Assembly (NCBI RefSeq): GCF_004664715.2
Contig: NC_051079.1
Location: forward strand, 58,099,160 to 58,163,159
DNA: 64,000 nt
DNA from: Peromyscus leucopus
Lineage: Eukaryota > Chordata > Mammalia > Rodentia > Cricetidae
Direction: 5' to 3'
Positions 12,069 through 24,841 of this stretch are shown one piece after another; positions within the stretch are counted from its first letter, which is position 1, and each line of letters opens with the position of its first letter. Both the position numbers and the translations under genes were made by a program. Below the pieces are notes generated by a model. It saw only the letters and a list, made by a program, of their open reading frames with translations, was not told the DNA's origin and ran no database searches.

Positions 12069-12225
12069 TGGTGTGTGTGTGTGTGTGTGTGTGTGCACGT
12101 GCACACAAGTGTCCATGGAGGTCAGAGGCTTCAGATAGCCTTGGAATGGAGTGAGAGGCAGGTATAAGTCACCAGAGGTACTCAGTGCCTCTGTGAGAAC
12201 AATCACACTCCTAGCCACTGTGTTG
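12069..12225 (-). repeat. (GT)n and B3 SINE fragment
   Basis: A gt tract followed by 'tccatggaggtcagaggctt', a characteristic B3 segment in reverse. Confidence 0.6.
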
Positions 12226-12902
12226 TCTCTTCTACCTAGATTGGCCTCTCAGTGTCCTTGTTGTTACATCCTTTGTAGAGGTTGATCTGGCCATAACAAG
12301 TTCTACCTTTTGTGAATTCTCTCATAGTGAGATCTCAGCATACAAAGTCTTTGAAAATACTTAACAACTTAATTTTATATGAAATGTGATATTTTACTGG
12401 AAAAGTCATATACAAATATATTTTATTCAAAATATATAAATGCAGAAAATCTGAGGTCCTTTAAATATTAATTGAATTGTTAGGTTCTATCAATAAATAG
12501 CAGAATATACTCAGCTAATTAATTAGCAATTTTACCAGTATATTAAATATACCGATGTCCCAGAGACATGTTTAACAATGTATACTATTTCAGAACATGA
12601 AGTGTGCTTCTTCAAAGCCAGAAAAGAACTGATGCTCTAAAAGAAGTCACTCTTAGTGCTTTCTGGGAAATATCTGCTCCCTTGGGCCTTTATTTACCCT
12701 CAGAACTACGGTGAGGATTCTATGGTTATCTCCTTGGTTGGAAGAAAAGATAGATAATTACCTTTACGGCAATCTCATGAAGCCTTCCTACGAAAAAGTT
12801 TATGGACTTCAAATATGGGAAATATTTTGTCATTTGAGCTCTCATTTTTCTGTATGGATGCCATATAATTGGACTTGTGGATAAAGACCATTTACCTGGT
12901 AA

Positions 12903-12905
<3 letters not shown>

Positions 12906-12950
<45 letters not shown>
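12906..12950. repeat. (TG)n microsatellite
   Basis: About 22 uninterrupted tg units with no recognisable SINE attached. Confidence 0.95.
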
Positions 12951-12951
<1 letters not shown>

Positions 12952-13501
12952 CGCTATTGTTGCTTTCACATTACTATTAAATGTGCCATAATTAGACACT
13001 GCACTTCTTCAGCACCCTGTCATAAGATGCAGGTTTAAACCCATCCCTGGCATCATGAGACCAGCACATTTCATTCCATGCCCCCCTCCTCCTACCCCCC
13101 AGCAACTCCACTTAGAGCAGCCGAACTGCACTGGAGGACGCTAAGATCCTCTTTGCCTGAGAGGACAAACCTCTTTGATAAAAACCACAAATACATCATT
13201 ACCTACTTGAGTTTGCAAAACTGCAGTGTGACCTAAGTGGTTACTTTTTTAAAATGCTCAACCAATTACCAGTGAAAATCCCCTTTTCTAGGCACCTCAT
13301 AGAGATATTCTTGCTTAGCTAAGAAGGGGAGATGAAGGAAGGTGAACTTTTATAATTTCCTTGCCTATTATTTATTTAGTAATAATTATTGCAGTGCTGA
13401 GAATCAACACCAGCGTACTGTATGTATTCTGCCTCTGAGCTTCATACCCAGGCTGAGAATCTGAAACTCAGATGCACATAAGCAGACTTGACTCACCATT
13501 T

Positions 13502-13503
<2 letters not shown>

Positions 13504-13554
<51 letters not shown>

Positions 13555-13857
13555 ATAAGTGTATGTGTGTTTGTGTGGGTGAGTGCAGGCACAAGTATAC
13601 TACAGTATGCATGCGAGGTCAGAGAACAACTTCCTGTGTCAGTTTTGACACGGGTTTCTTGTTAACCGATGCTGTGCTAGACCAGCAGGCCTAGGAGCCT
13701 CTGAGGGTTCTCCAGGCTCCGCCTTCCATCTTGCTTTGCAAGCTTTGGCTTTACAGACATGTTTCTGTGTCCTGCTTGTGGTGAGTTCCGGGGTTCAAAG
13801 TCAGATCCTCATACTTCCGTGGCAAGTGCGTTACCTGCTGAGCCATCTCCCTGCCCT
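13504..13857 (-). repeat. B3/B2 SINE with (TG)n tail
   Basis: The tg tract at 13506-13554 is followed by 'catgcgaggtcagagaacaa' and ends 'tacctgctgagccatctccc', the complement of the B2 head. Nearly full length. Confidence 0.75.
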
Positions 13858-15070
13858 TGATCTCAAAGTTCAAAAATCAAATTAAAATAAAGTATCTTCT
13901 ACAAGGTGTTATTTAGGAATTGGAAGGAATGTGAACTTGGCTGTCAGAAAATCTTCACATTTCTCCACTGAACAATTATTTAGCCTCATCATTTTTCTGT
14001 TTCGAAAGGTGATGATGACTAACTTTCAAATTCATTATGACAATTATGTATGAAACCTCTTGGCTCTTGTTTCACAACACATGACAGGGACATTCACAGA
14101 CCACACACTCCGAAAACATGCTAAAAATGCAGAATTCGAGACCTGTTCCCAGACCTTAGGAATTAGACTTTGCTCAGACCATCCCCCGGATGAACTGCAC
14201 CGAGGCAGCTGAGGCACTGACCTCGTCCTGCCATACGTGTTCAGGAAATGCCAGCTTCTCTCCTTCTCGTCCTGATTATTTTAAGTCAGCTGGGCTCAGT
14301 GTCTGTCATTGCCAGTTGTGGACTTAATTCCAGAGGGTGCACTGTGAGCGGTCACACTGGGGATGGCATTCACAAGAAACAAATGCCTGAGTTGGTAACT
14401 GCAAAAGGTAAGGTGGAAGACGTCACTCAGATTTGTCTCTGTACACTGTTGCAGGCATAAAGCACACCACAAGTAGTTTTCCGTTTTTCTGGCTGGTTTT
14501 GGACCTTCTCTGAGACGTTTCCTCTTAGAGAAGGTTTTCATTATCATTAGGAATTGTCGTGAAGAGGGCAGGCCTACGGCTGATAGTTAAACCGGTCACT
14601 GCTTGAATAAAAATGTAGGGGAGGCTTCTAAAAATGGCTCTGAGTTTTCTCCTTCTTTTAATCTCCAGAGTTTATCCATGAGCCCTGAGGTGTCAGAAGA
14701 GAACTGGGTAGAACCTGTCTTACCACATCAAAGAGATGTTCAGTACTTGCCCACATTAACATGTGCAGTACAAGCTGGCACATGAGGAAGACTACATTTT
14801 AAACTCTGGGGGCGTACTTAGTGAACAATGGAAAAGGCTTGCTACTACAATTAAAGTTTTGGCTACAATGCCTTTATTAAAATAGCAAGTAAACCTAGTT
14901 TTATATTTTAAAAAAGTAAATTGGCCAATCCTTGGATTTATTGAGATCTTGGCTTAAGAAGGAAAGCTTTCTACCATGCCCATGCTTCTTCGTGCTCCCA
15001 GCAGGTGTACCGAGACCCAGCATTTGTAAGCCTTCTGACATCGATACATTCCTTACAGGAATATTCTTTA

Positions 15071-15235
15071 GGGGCTGAGGTACTAGTTCAATTGGTAACA
15101 CTCTTGCAATGTGAGTACAGAAATCTGAATGGGATCCCCAGACCCGTATTTTAAAAAGCTGTGGCGGGCGGCACCTGCTTGTAATTTCAGCTCTGGAGAC
15201 ACAGAAAACAGGCAGATCAAAGATTTAGACATAAA
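15071..15235 (+). repeat. B4-type SINE (ID head joined to B1 body)
   Basis: An ID-like head ('ggggctgaggtactagttca', 'gggatccccagaccc') is followed by a B1-like body ('ctgtggcgggcggcacctgc'). That fused order is the B4 arrangement. Confidence 0.6.
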
Positions 15236-15344
15236 ACCCGAAACACAGAAAAAGAAGAAAACATAGGCAGCACTTCACAGGATACAAGTGTAGGAAAGAG
15301 CTTCCATAATAGGAGTACCAGCCAATTGCCCTCTAGTTTCTACA

Positions 15345-15450
15345 TGCATACATGCACGCACGCGCGCACACACACCCCTGCATGATACACACATGCACAC
15401 TCACACAGGTGCACCTGCATACACATGAACATACACACAAATGCACAAAA
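15345..15450. repeat. CA/CG-rich simple sequence
   Basis: Irregular 'gcacgcacgcgcgcacacac' and 'cacacatgcacactcacaca' tract, probably a decayed SINE tail. Confidence 0.85.
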
Positions 15451-15544
15451 CAGTAAAAAATATCTTTACAGAATACTATTTTTCCCCTTTAATACTATTT
15501 AAAGAGGGATAAGCATTCATCCTCCCTCCTGCTCACACTGTACT

Positions 15545-15700
15545 CTGGAAGCTGGGCGTGGTGACACATGCCTATAATACCAGGATTAGAAGGCCGAGGC
15601 AGGAGGAGTGGTCTCCTTAAGAAACAAAACAAAACAAAACTCAAAGGCTGCAGTGCAGTTCAGTGGTGGATGCAAAGGGCCCTGGATTCAAATCCAGCAC
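15545..15700 (+). repeat. B1/ID SINE pieces
   Basis: 'ggaagctgggcgtggtgaca' and 'ccgaggcaggagga' are B1-like; 'ggccctggattcaaatccag' is an ID B-box segment. Confidence 0.6.
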
Positions 15701-15824
15701 CAAAAAAGACAACTTAAGACAAACAAACAAATTGGGAAAAACAAACAAACACCCTTCTATTATGTAGCTAAATGTATCCACAACCACACTTCTTCCACTT
15801 TTTACAGGTCTTGCAGACAGTGGG

Positions 15825-16290
15825 AAGGTCCTGCCCCCTCTCTCTGATTGAACCCAGGACCTCATGGTGGGCAATGGTTCTACCATCTACCCCGGAGCCA
15901 AAGCCATTTTCCTCATCATAACGTGTTTGTTTATTTTGTACTGCATCTGTCTACTTAGGGCGACCTCATCCTAAGGTGTTTATTTTGTACTGTATCTGTC
16001 TACTTAGGGTGGGAGCACTCCATGTGGAGTCTGTGGAGTCCAAGTCTGTGGAGGTCTGAGATCAGTCAGCTTTCAGAAGTCAGGTCTCTCCTTTTACCCT
16101 GTGGGTCTCTGAGGTAGCTCTCGGGCTGTTGGCTTACTGGCAAGCTCCTTTACTCACTGAGACGTCTTCCTGGATCCTCACTTTTAGTTTTGAGATGGAG
16201 TCTTGATAAATTTCCCAGGCTGGCTTTGAGCTTCAATCCCCTTCCCTAACTTCTTAATTAGATTAGTCTGGAGTTCCGGCCCATGTCACC
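15825..16290 (-). repeat. ID fragment and diverged B1 in reverse
   Basis: 15830-15900 ('gattgaacccaggacctcat') reads as a reversed ID element and 16195-16290 ('tttcccaggctggctttgag') as a reversed B1. The 130 bp between contain an imperfect 37-bp direct duplication ('ttattttgtactgcatctgt' at 15931 and again near 15981). Confidence 0.55.
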
Positions 16291-16404
16291 TGGCTCCACT
16301 TCTCCAGTACAGTAATATAGATTTACTAGTAGAGATAAGACTTGCTTGGGATTGAGAAAATAAGCTCCCCTCCCTTCCTCCTTCCCCAGCCCTCCCTCCC
16401 TCCC

Positions 16405-16610
16405 TTCCCTTCTTTCTGTGCTGAGGATCAAACCCAGTGCCTCAGCAAGTACTTTACCACTGAACTATAGAAGTTTTTTGTTGTTGTTGTTTTTGTTTTT
16501 TTTTACTAAAATCAGTGGGTTGCTTTTGTTTTAAAATTAAGGCATTTGGAAATGGGTCTTGTACAAAGCCCTAGATTCTATTCCCAGCACTACAGAAAAG
16601 GGGAGAAGGA
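16405..16610. repeat. Two ID-type fragments
   Basis: Reversed ID at 16415-16470 ('gaggatcaaacccagtgcct'). A forward fragment follows at 16555-16605 ('ccctagattctattcccagc'). Confidence 0.5.
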
Positions 16611-16876
16611 CTTTTGATTTAACTTCTCTATGCTATGGGTTGAGTTGTATCCCCACCCCAAATTTCTATGTCGAGCCTTCAGTAATTCAGGAAGTGTATG
16701 GAATGTGCAATGAAATCTTTCATGGCTGTGTTAAGGACTGGTGGTACTGTCTACCTAGTCAATGGCTGTGCTCCTATCTCAATATTTTTTAAAAAAAAAA
16801 TGTTATATTCAATTTTCAAATAATTCAGACCTCTGGACAAGTTGTAAGACTCACAGAAGAAGCTATCAAATATCCT

Positions 16877-16892
16877 TCACACACACACACAC

Positions 16893-16931
<39 letters not shown>
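16877..16931. repeat. (AC)n microsatellite
   Basis: Near-pure ac tract with one interruption. Confidence 0.95.
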
Positions 16932-17243
16932 CACAATTCTTCTCTGGACTATTTAGGAATTGAGTTCATATATGCTGTATCTTTTACCTGTCAGTATTTC
17001 CTATATCATGTCACTGTTTTGGGCATGCAGTTCTTCTATTGTACTCTAAATATCAAGAGGTTATCCTTTCCTGGTCTTATTTTTTTATAATATAATTCAC
17101 AGTAATGAGCTTTCTGTGCTCTAGTGTTTTTAGTCTATGTATTTTTCCTTTTAATCCGTTCTCCAAGGTTCCTCTTTTCCTCATAATGTTATTCTTCCAA
17201 GCTCCCTGCACTCTATCTTCACATTTCTGGTAAAAGAACCCGT

Positions 17244-17480
17244 GCTGGTGTGAATGAGGAGGACCCCCATGGGCTCGTATGTTTCAATGCTTGGTCCCCA
17301 GCTGGTGGGACTATGTGGGAAGAATTAGGTGGTGTGGTCTTGTTGCAAGAGGTAGGTCACTGGGGATGATCCTTGAGGTTCAAAAGCCCATGCCATTCCC
17401 AGTTAAAAGTCCAGTTAGCATCCACCCCCAGCCTTGTGGTTGTTGTCTCAACATGTAAGCTCTCAGCTACAACTCTAGTG

Positions 17481-17511
<31 letters not shown>

Positions 17512-17640
17512 ACATGGTCCTTGCCGCAATGGTCATGGACTCACCCTCTGAAACTGGAAACCCAATAAACATAAACCCTTTCTTCCATAAGTTGCCTTGG
17601 CCATGGTGTCTTATCACAGCAATAAAACAAACAAATAATG
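17244..17640 (+). mobile_element. MaLR-like LTR with internal (CTGC)n
   Basis: 'cccatgggctcgtatgtttc', 'ttggtccccagctggtggga' and 'cataagttgccttggccatg' followed by 'tcacagcaataaaa' give a rodent MaLR-like LTR. Seven to eight ctgc units have expanded at 17480-17511. An AATAAA lies at 17562-17567, as expected for the R region. Confidence 0.6.
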
Positions 17641-17929
17641 GAGACAGGGCCCATAACTGAACGACAGCTTTTTTTGCACAGTGTACCTTCAAATCTACCC
17701 ACAAGGACTTGGCTGTTTTTTTTTTTTTTTCAATCCTGCAGAGTTACTCTCTTACCCATATTACAACGGAGGGTGTAGGCCATTTCCTTACTCTGTTTTG
17801 GCTTTGAATCACTAAAGGAAATATTTGTCACAGTTGTGATCCCTGCATAGAACTAGCTGTTCCAAACCATGGTGCTTCCTCTTCTATGTTTCTCTGTGGG
17901 GGACATAGAACTTAGCAGAAGACCTGAGG

Positions 17930-18128
17930 TGACATTCCACTTCTGCTATAATCTTTGCCAATCACCTAATCTCCCCTTAGTAACCACAGCTAAAATGATA
18001 CACTCCAGTTATCTCTCAGTCTGCTGAAGCCCTACCTTGTCTCCATCGGGGATTCTTGTGAGGCTAAAAATGATGTTTGTGAAAGGGCTTTGTAAGAAAT
18101 GTCAAAGTATTTTGAAACAGTAGATGCC
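17930..18128 (+). repeat. MIR, ancient SINE
   Basis: 'ctttgccaatcacctaatct' followed by 'ggattcttgtgaggctaaaa' and 'gggctttgtaagaaatgtca' follows the order of the mammalian MIR consensus at high divergence. Confidence 0.55.
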
Positions 18129-18154
18129 TAAGTATCATTGGTGAGGAAGGGATC

Positions 18155-18312
18155 ACGGGGATTATCCAGTCCTACTGGGTAATTTTACTGACAGGGTAAC
18201 TAAAAACCAGGAAAATTAAGTAACTTGTTCATGGTCATGGAACCGTTTGGCAGGACAAGGTTTCCTGGTTCTTAGAGCAGGGCTTTCTTAAACTCAGCAC
18301 ACTGTCTTCCTA
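18155..18312 (-). repeat. MIR, ancient SINE, opposite orientation
   Basis: 'aaattaagtaacttgttcat' and 'ggtcatggaaccgtttggc' resemble the reverse-oriented MIR core. It forms a head-to-head pair with the copy 30 bp to the left. Confidence 0.5.
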
Positions 18313-18887
18313 GACAGAGTGTGTAGCTCAGGTTACTCAAGCTTTCCTTCCCATATCATGGTTCGATGTTGTGAAAACACAACCACAAAAGCCAACTATG
18401 CAGACTTTAAGTAAACAGGCAGCTTTAGAAAGAGGGGACAATTTAAAGAAAACGCACACGAGTCCTAAGATAGCTGAGCACCATATTTGATGTTATTTGA
18501 ATGGTACCAAGAAATCCCACCTGTCTAGTGAGACACTAACTCTTCAAATGCCCTCCCCCTTCAGCATCTAAGAGTCTAAAGATAAGCCCCTATTTTAAGG
18601 TCAATAAATGGCCAACAGACTGCCAATAACTGTGTCTTCTTTCAACTGGTTTGACTACATGATTTTAAAAGCATAACAAGTTATTGATGGAATTCTCCAA
18701 CCTCCAATCCAATTGGATTCTGACATGAATAAGATTTGCAATTACCAAAGGTGATGCTTTCAAATGAAATATAGCGCAAAGTAACCTGCATGTGGTATTA
18801 GGTACCAGAAGAATGTCCTCTTGGACATAGAATTAAACCCACTCACTCAAAGACATCTCAGTAACAGGTTGTAAGAATGCCAAAGGG

Positions 18888-19027
18888 GCCGGACGGTGGT
18901 GGCGCACGCCTTTAGTCCCAGCACATGGGAGGCAGAGACAGGTGGATCTCTGTGAGTTCCAGCCCAGCCTGGTCTACAGAGTGAGTTTCAGGACAGGCTC
19001 CAAAAGCTACAGAGAAACCCTGTCTCA
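18888..19027 (+). repeat. B1 SINE
   Basis: Full-length B1 from 'ggccggacggtggtggcgca' to 'gagaaaccctgtctcag'. 'caggacaggctccaaaagct' marks the same cricetid-type 3' variant as the copies at 4191 and 34413. Confidence 0.9.
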
Positions 19028-19721
19028 GGGTCGGCAAGCCTCCAAACTGACAAACGCAAACAGGGTTTTGAACTGTCCTGACATTCAGATCCCCAGTGTG
19101 CACCTGTTGAATTAAAAGCTATTGTTTAAGTGAATTGTCTGACGGTGAATTAACTGAGTTTTCAGAAAAGGCTGTGATCAAAAAAGATAGGAGCAATCAT
19201 CTTAGGACACAAGAACTGGAGGGGCCTCCCGAATTCCTGCTCTAAAACCTTCATAGCCCCACACTCCAGAGTTGCTCTGGTGTCCTTAATGAATGTGGGG
19301 AGGGATGATTTCACACAGCATGTATTTAGAGGTAAACTAAAAATCACTGGATTCCTGGACAGTCTCCTCTGAATTTTTGCCTTGGACTGACTGATCATGA
19401 ATGTCTGAATAGGAAGAGAAAGTCTGTGTTCATTTATATCTTTTGATAGACACCTGATGAAAATGTAGAATAATGAATATGATTTTAAAGCATATTGTTT
19501 GAAAGGAGAATATTTAAATATTTTCATTTTGATTACTGAAATTTTCTCTAAATGTGAATGTAATATGCGAATCCTTTATCGATTGTGACTGTTACATTCC
19601 TGGACAGTACTGTGGTTAGTAGGTCTACATAGCTAAGATTATGATCACAGAAAATACCCAGACTTGGGTGAAAAACCCACGCCAATGAACTACTTTGTAC
19701 TTTTAAAGATTCCCTCTTATT

Positions 19722-19915
19722 TATTTACTTTGGAATTTGTGTTTGAATGCCATGTATGCAGATGCCCTTGGAGGCCAGAAGAAGGAGTCAGATCCCCTTG
19801 TAATGGCAATTCCTGAGGGTTGTGAGCCACCTGACGTGGAGGCTGGGAACCGAAGGGGGGGGACCTCTGCAAGAGCAACAGTTGCTCTTAACCATTGAGT
19901 CATCTGTCCCGCCCA
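19722..19915 (-). repeat. B2 SINE
   Basis: 'cccttggaggccagaagaag' to 'accattgagtcatctgtccc' is B2 reversed. A g run lies at about 19855-19861. Confidence 0.8.
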
Positions 19916-21417
19916 TGCTCTTTTTTTTTTAATTCAATATATAAGTAAAAGGCATCTACTCTTCAAGCAATCCAGGTTCATTCATTTTAAATATATGCTG
20001 TGGTAAGTCATCCTTTTCCCTAGTCACTTTCATTAATTATTCAGAAACTAGTGCCGAGGAGGCTCTCATGTGAGTGAGCATCCTGTTAGCAGACTGTAAC
20101 TCTGCTCAAGGCCTTCGAATCTGCCCTTTGTATCTTGAAATGTACCGTTCCACTGACTTAATTTTCTCCCTCCGCTTGCAGGTCTCAGCAAAGGCTTGTA
20201 ACACTCCCAGCCTTTTACAAGGCATCACAATACTCAGTGCTGGAGAGGAGAGGGCGGAGTTCAGTCCTGAAGGTGTATGGGAGAGGCTGTGAAGGCAGCA
20301 GAATCCAGCTATGTGGTCACATGGGTCAGTCACTTTTTTTTCTTTTCCTTTTAAAGCTCAAAGTTCAAATCCCCTTCAGACTCTACTAATTCAGAAATAG
20401 AGCCAAAGTAGTAGAAGAGGCTTTTAGTCACAACTTTCTAAGCAACCGAAGTCAGTTTGGAGGAAAAGGGAAACTCTCTCCTAAGGCCTCTTTCCTTCCG
20501 TCCCTCACAGTCCTACCCTCTGTGAATTGAGTATAAATAGTTCAGACTTTTCCACCCAGGAGCAAGCAAGAAGCTGGTTCTGAGAGAACACAGGCCTGTT
20601 GGGGCCTGTGGGAGAGAGAACACACCTGCCTGTCTGTTCACTTGATTAGAACCTAGATGCACAGTCTCCCACACTGCCCCCAGGCAGCTCAGCAGCCTTC
20701 TAAAGGCAATGCCCAGTGCCATTAACCCCACATCGCCTTTGATTGTCAGCCTCTCCTCTGCTCACTCGTTAAATAAATGAACGAGGTGGAGAGACGGGAA
20801 AAGTAAGTGCCTTGCCTTTGGAGAGTAGAACAGACTTCCCTTTAATTATTAGAAGGTTAAAGAGTACATCTTAAAAGCGCCGCATCTCTTCTCTCACATT
20901 AGCTTGAAATGGAAATAACCAGTACACTGGATGTGACTCCAGTTTTCATTTATTTTATCAAATAACACAGATTGTGATAATCAATTATATCTCAGCTTGA
21001 AAAGAGCTATTTAAAACATAGAGTGAGGGGCTGTCCATCACAGAGGCCAAAAACATACCTTCAAGATGGCCGAGCCAAGCGTTTAATTGTTTCAAATTAG
21101 CCTCTACTGTTTTTAAATTGATAATACTCTAGACAGGTTCCCATTGGGTTTCCACTAGATATACCTTCACTTACTCATGCATTTAGAGAGAATTATTCCC
21201 TTAAGTTGGCAAAATAAGACACACAATATTCCACTGTTCATTTGCAACAAGGCTTCCCGTAACTGCTGGGCGAGATCGAGCACTCACAGTACCTGCCTCA
21301 GATGTCAGATATAGGAACAGCTAACACTGAATGAGGCACCAAATTGCAATTGGACCTTTTCACAGCTAGCACGTGTCCTGGGAAAAAAGATACAAACACA
21401 GAGGTGACATCTGTCAT

Positions 21418-21780
21418 TTGGATCTGAAATGACCCCAGAAGGCTCATGTGCTGAAGAATTGGGTCTCAGGCTTCCAGTAGCCCACGGTGCCATCTGGAGT
21501 TAGTGGAATTTTTAGGAGGTGGGGCCTTTCAGGAGGAAGTCAGTTCATTGGAAGCATGGCCTTTGAGGAGACATTGCTGCTTAGGCCAGACTCCTCATTC
21601 TGTCTGGTTCCCAGCTGCCACAGCTAGGTGAATATTCTGCTCCATCATCCTGCCGGGTCGTACTGTGTTGTCACAGATCAGGTGACCACAGACAGGAACC
21701 ACAAATCACTAGAAATATTTCCTCCTTTTCAATTGTTTGTCTCAGGCATTTTGCCACAGCCACAGAAGCTGACTGGCTAA
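21418..21780 (+). mobile_element. MaLR-like LTR
   Basis: 'tgaaatgaccccagaaggct', 'ggaggtggggcctttcagga' and 'ttttgccacagccacagaag' are in the order of mammalian MaLR LTRs. Confidence 0.5.
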
Positions 21781-22261
21781 AAACATGTAAGAAAATAGGC
21801 AAGGGGATCAAGCAATGTGGAGTGATTTCTGGATGGGTCACCTTGATTTGTTAAAGACCAAAGTGGTTGACTAGTTGCTTAGGCAAACTTGTAACAGGAA
21901 GAAATGAACTTTCTGAAGACCAAGTCTTTCCAGATACTGATTTGAAATGAGTTCTTCAAATTGGAGGGAAAATGGGTAAAGTTTGAACAGATACATGGGG
22001 GAAAAAAAGATGTACAAATGGCTAAGAAGCACACGGGAAAGGTGTTGAACAACTTTAGTAACCAGGGAAATACTTGAAACCACAATAAGATGATAGCACA
22101 TAAGTAAAAAACGGCTCAACTTTGAAAAAAAACTAAGGGGAGCAACTAGAACCTTTCCATGCTCTTGGTGGAAATGGAAAATAGTCCAACGGCTTTGGAA
22201 TGCTGCTCACCCTTTCTTAAACAGTTCAGCACACATCTACCCAAAGAGAAGTGAGGGGCTG

Positions 22262-22305
22262 GGTGGGCGGATAGTGCAATGGTAGAAGGCATGGATACAC
22301 GCATG

Positions 22306-22336
<31 letters not shown>

Positions 22337-22625
22337 GCACGCACGCACGCACACACGCACGCACAGCCCTAGTTCAGTTCCCGGAACTACACAAAGAATC
22401 TTGTATCCGAGATACACGAAGGCATCTTTCCTGCATTAAGATGTGCATTGAGGGTAAGTGATGCGGCTCAGTGGTTAATGGAACCTACTGCAAGCCTGAC
22501 TGCCTGTGTTTGATTCCCAGAGTCCATGTGATGGAAGAAGAGAATCAGGACGCCACGGTCTGTCTTCTGACTTCCACGTGCATGCCATGGTACATGCACA
22601 CCCAAATAAATAAATTAATGATTTG
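22262..22625 (+). repeat. ID/B3-type SINEs around a (CA)n(CGCA)n tract
   Basis: 'gtgcaatggtagaaggcatg' and 'cctagttcagttcccggaac' are ID-like and flank the ca/cgca tract (22303-22363). A B3-like element then runs from 22470 ('gcggctcagtggttaatgga') to 22622 (A-rich tail). Confidence 0.6.
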
Positions 22626-22669
22626 AATACATTACCCCCATCAGACTTTTAAAATTTTATTATTAGTAT

Positions 22670-22882
22670 TTTTTTAAGTGTGTATGGCTCTTTTGCCTGC
22701 ATGTATGTCTGTACACTACTTGCTTGCCTGGTGCCTGTGGAGGCCAGAAGAGAATATTAGATCCTGTGGAACTAGAGTTACAGATGGTTATGAGCTGTCA
22801 TGTGGGTGCTGAGAATTGAATATGGGATTTCTTGAAAAGCAACCAATGCTATTAATCCCAGAGCCATCTCTACAATCCCGTA
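22670..22882 (-). repeat. B2/B3 SINE
   Basis: 'gcctgtggaggccagaagag', 'gttatgagctgtcatgtggg' and a terminal 'agagccatctctacaatccc' are the reversed B2 layout. Confidence 0.8.
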
Positions 22883-23359
22883 CTCCAGACTTATTTGCAA
22901 GTCAGTGTTGTACGACTTTCCCTGGGGAGGTGCAAACGACACCTAGTCACCTCAGATAAGGCACCAATGACAGAGCCCCACCCCCCCAAAAAAAACACAA
23001 TTCCACCCACAGCTAACTTAGTGGAATAGCAAGTCCACTGGGATTACTTACGGGGGTGTGGGTAAAAGGTTGCTTACAGAGCAGCACCGGTGGTTCAAAG
23101 GTAGCTGTATCAGGGCAAAGCCCACTCCACCATGAGTACAGTTCACAAGGGCTGCCTCCCTGGAGCTCCTCTCCAACACCCAGCTCATCCTGTGGAATAG
23201 CCTCCTTTCTTCAGTAGTTATTACTGCTTAAAAAAAAAAAAAAAATCCTGGCGAGGCGGGAAGGGGAATCTGGGAGTCTTTGAAGTCTCAGAAGTCTTCT
23301 GAGATTTGCGAGTTTTATTTACTTCTTCAGTCTTATGAGCCCCTGCCCCCTTTAGGAGG

Positions 23360-23500
23360 ACACATTGCAGTTTGGAGGGAATCACTACATGGTAGTAAAA
23401 ATGCAAATGCAAAACAATGTCCACTGACTAGATAATCAAGTTGTGCCACATCCATATGTGGAATACTACCCAGCAATGGAAAAGGAACAGAATATAGACA
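23360..23500 (+). mobile_element. L1 3'-end-like fragment
   Basis: 'gtggaatactacccagcaat' is the phrase found near the 3' end of many mammalian L1s ('tggaatactatgcagcc' type). Short, old and uncertain. Confidence 0.4.
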
Positions 23501-23800
23501 TGTAACACTCAACCACATGACAGCCTGGCTTGAATAAGCTGCCCATTGTCCACTCCCAACACTGTCATTATACTCTTTGGAAATAAAAGTGATTTGGAAT
23601 CTAACAAAGAAGGAGTTGTAAGGAAGTTGAAGCTTTTTCAAGAGAAATGGAGTTACCTTCGTGGAAACTTCAGCCAAGACTGTTTCTACTGTAGACGACA
23701 CAGTAATGCAGCAACCAAGATTTATGGAGGAAAAGCACAAGGACTCTTTGACATTAATAAAGCAAATGCCTTTGAAATTGCCTCTCAGCTTACTGCCACA
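23488..23800 (+). pseudogene. Rab2-like processed pseudogene fragment
   Basis: Residues from a Rab GTPase are visible in shifting frames. At 23497 'TLNHMTAWLE' precedes a stop; 'NTVIILFGNKSDLES' (23552 onward) carries the G4 motif N-K-S-D; 'FVETSAKT' (about 23658) is the G5 SAK motif in another frame; 'GLFDIN' (23738 onward) matches the region after the last helix. The order and wording fit RAB2A/RAB2B best (family knowledge). The P-loop and switch regions are missing, no introns separate the parts, and at least two frameshifts and a stop break it. It is a 5'-truncated dead retrocopy. RAB4 or RAB14 is possible but fits less well. Confidence 0.7.
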
Positions 23801-24121
23801 CTAACCAAATACGATGGATTCTGATCTTTGTGAGTGTAAAACCAGAACAAGCACAGGCAAGAAATGAAGGGTTGGAGAAAGATAGGTTGCCTGCAGCAGA
23901 TAAAAAGAGCCTGGGGGTCATTTCCAAAGCAATGAGACACATTGGGATCTTCCTCGGACAGCTGATATATGTCCATATCAGAAAGCAAAGCATTTAGCGT
24001 GAGAAGCACATTTTTGAGCATGCTCAGATGAGTCGTACATTCTGAGCACACAGAGTTTAAAGTCATAGTTGAAGAAGTTAAGGCCGTAGACACATTTTGG
24101 GGCATGCTTAGCTCAAGGTCA

Positions 24122-24340
24122 AGGTTAAAATGGTTCTATGGGTAAAGTGCTTGCCACACAAGCATGGGAACCTGAGTTCAGACACCTACCACCTACAGTG
24201 CATCTGTAACGTTAGTGCTGAGGACAGAGACAAGTGGAGCTCAGTGATTCACTGGCCAGCCAGGTAGACAAAAACGACAGGCTCCAGGTTCAGTGAGAGA
24301 CCATGTCCCAAAACAAACAAACAAACAAACAAACAAGGTA
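24122..24340 (+). repeat. B4-like SINE with (CAAA)n tail
   Basis: 'gggtaaagtgcttgccacac', 'acctgagttcagacacc' and a B1-like 'gccagccaggtaga' portion, ending in about eight caaa units (24305-24336). Confidence 0.6.
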
Positions 24341-24841
24341 GAGAGCAATAGAGGAAGACAGTCGGCTTCTGGCTCCCACAAATGAGTGAGCACACCTGCA
24401 AATCACATTCATACCTCCTTACCGTTAGCGTGGGGCAGGAACACTTCAGAGCATATTCAGTTTGTTTCATAATGATGATGGACAGAAACATCTCTGGAAA
24501 TGCCCAGTCTTCCACAAAAAAAAAAAAAAAAGTTTCAGCTGTAAAAAGGGAGAGAGCTCCTTGAAGATGTGTTCATCTAGGAGTCTGCTTCTCACGGAGC
24601 TCGTCTCACGTCTCTGCTAACGCTGCTAGCAGCGCAACTCAGGAAGACAATCAACAAGGACACCAAATAGGAAGGCTGCTGTTGAGTCTGTTTTTCCTGC
24701 TGAGCTGCTCGAATGAACGGAGCGGCTTGCTGTCTGTCTTTCTCCCTCTCGCCTCCTGCTTGGCTGAGACATGAAGTTATGAGAAACTGCTTTGTCCTTT
24801 GAATTCTTCTGGACGTTTGAATATGTGGTTAATGTCCCTGT

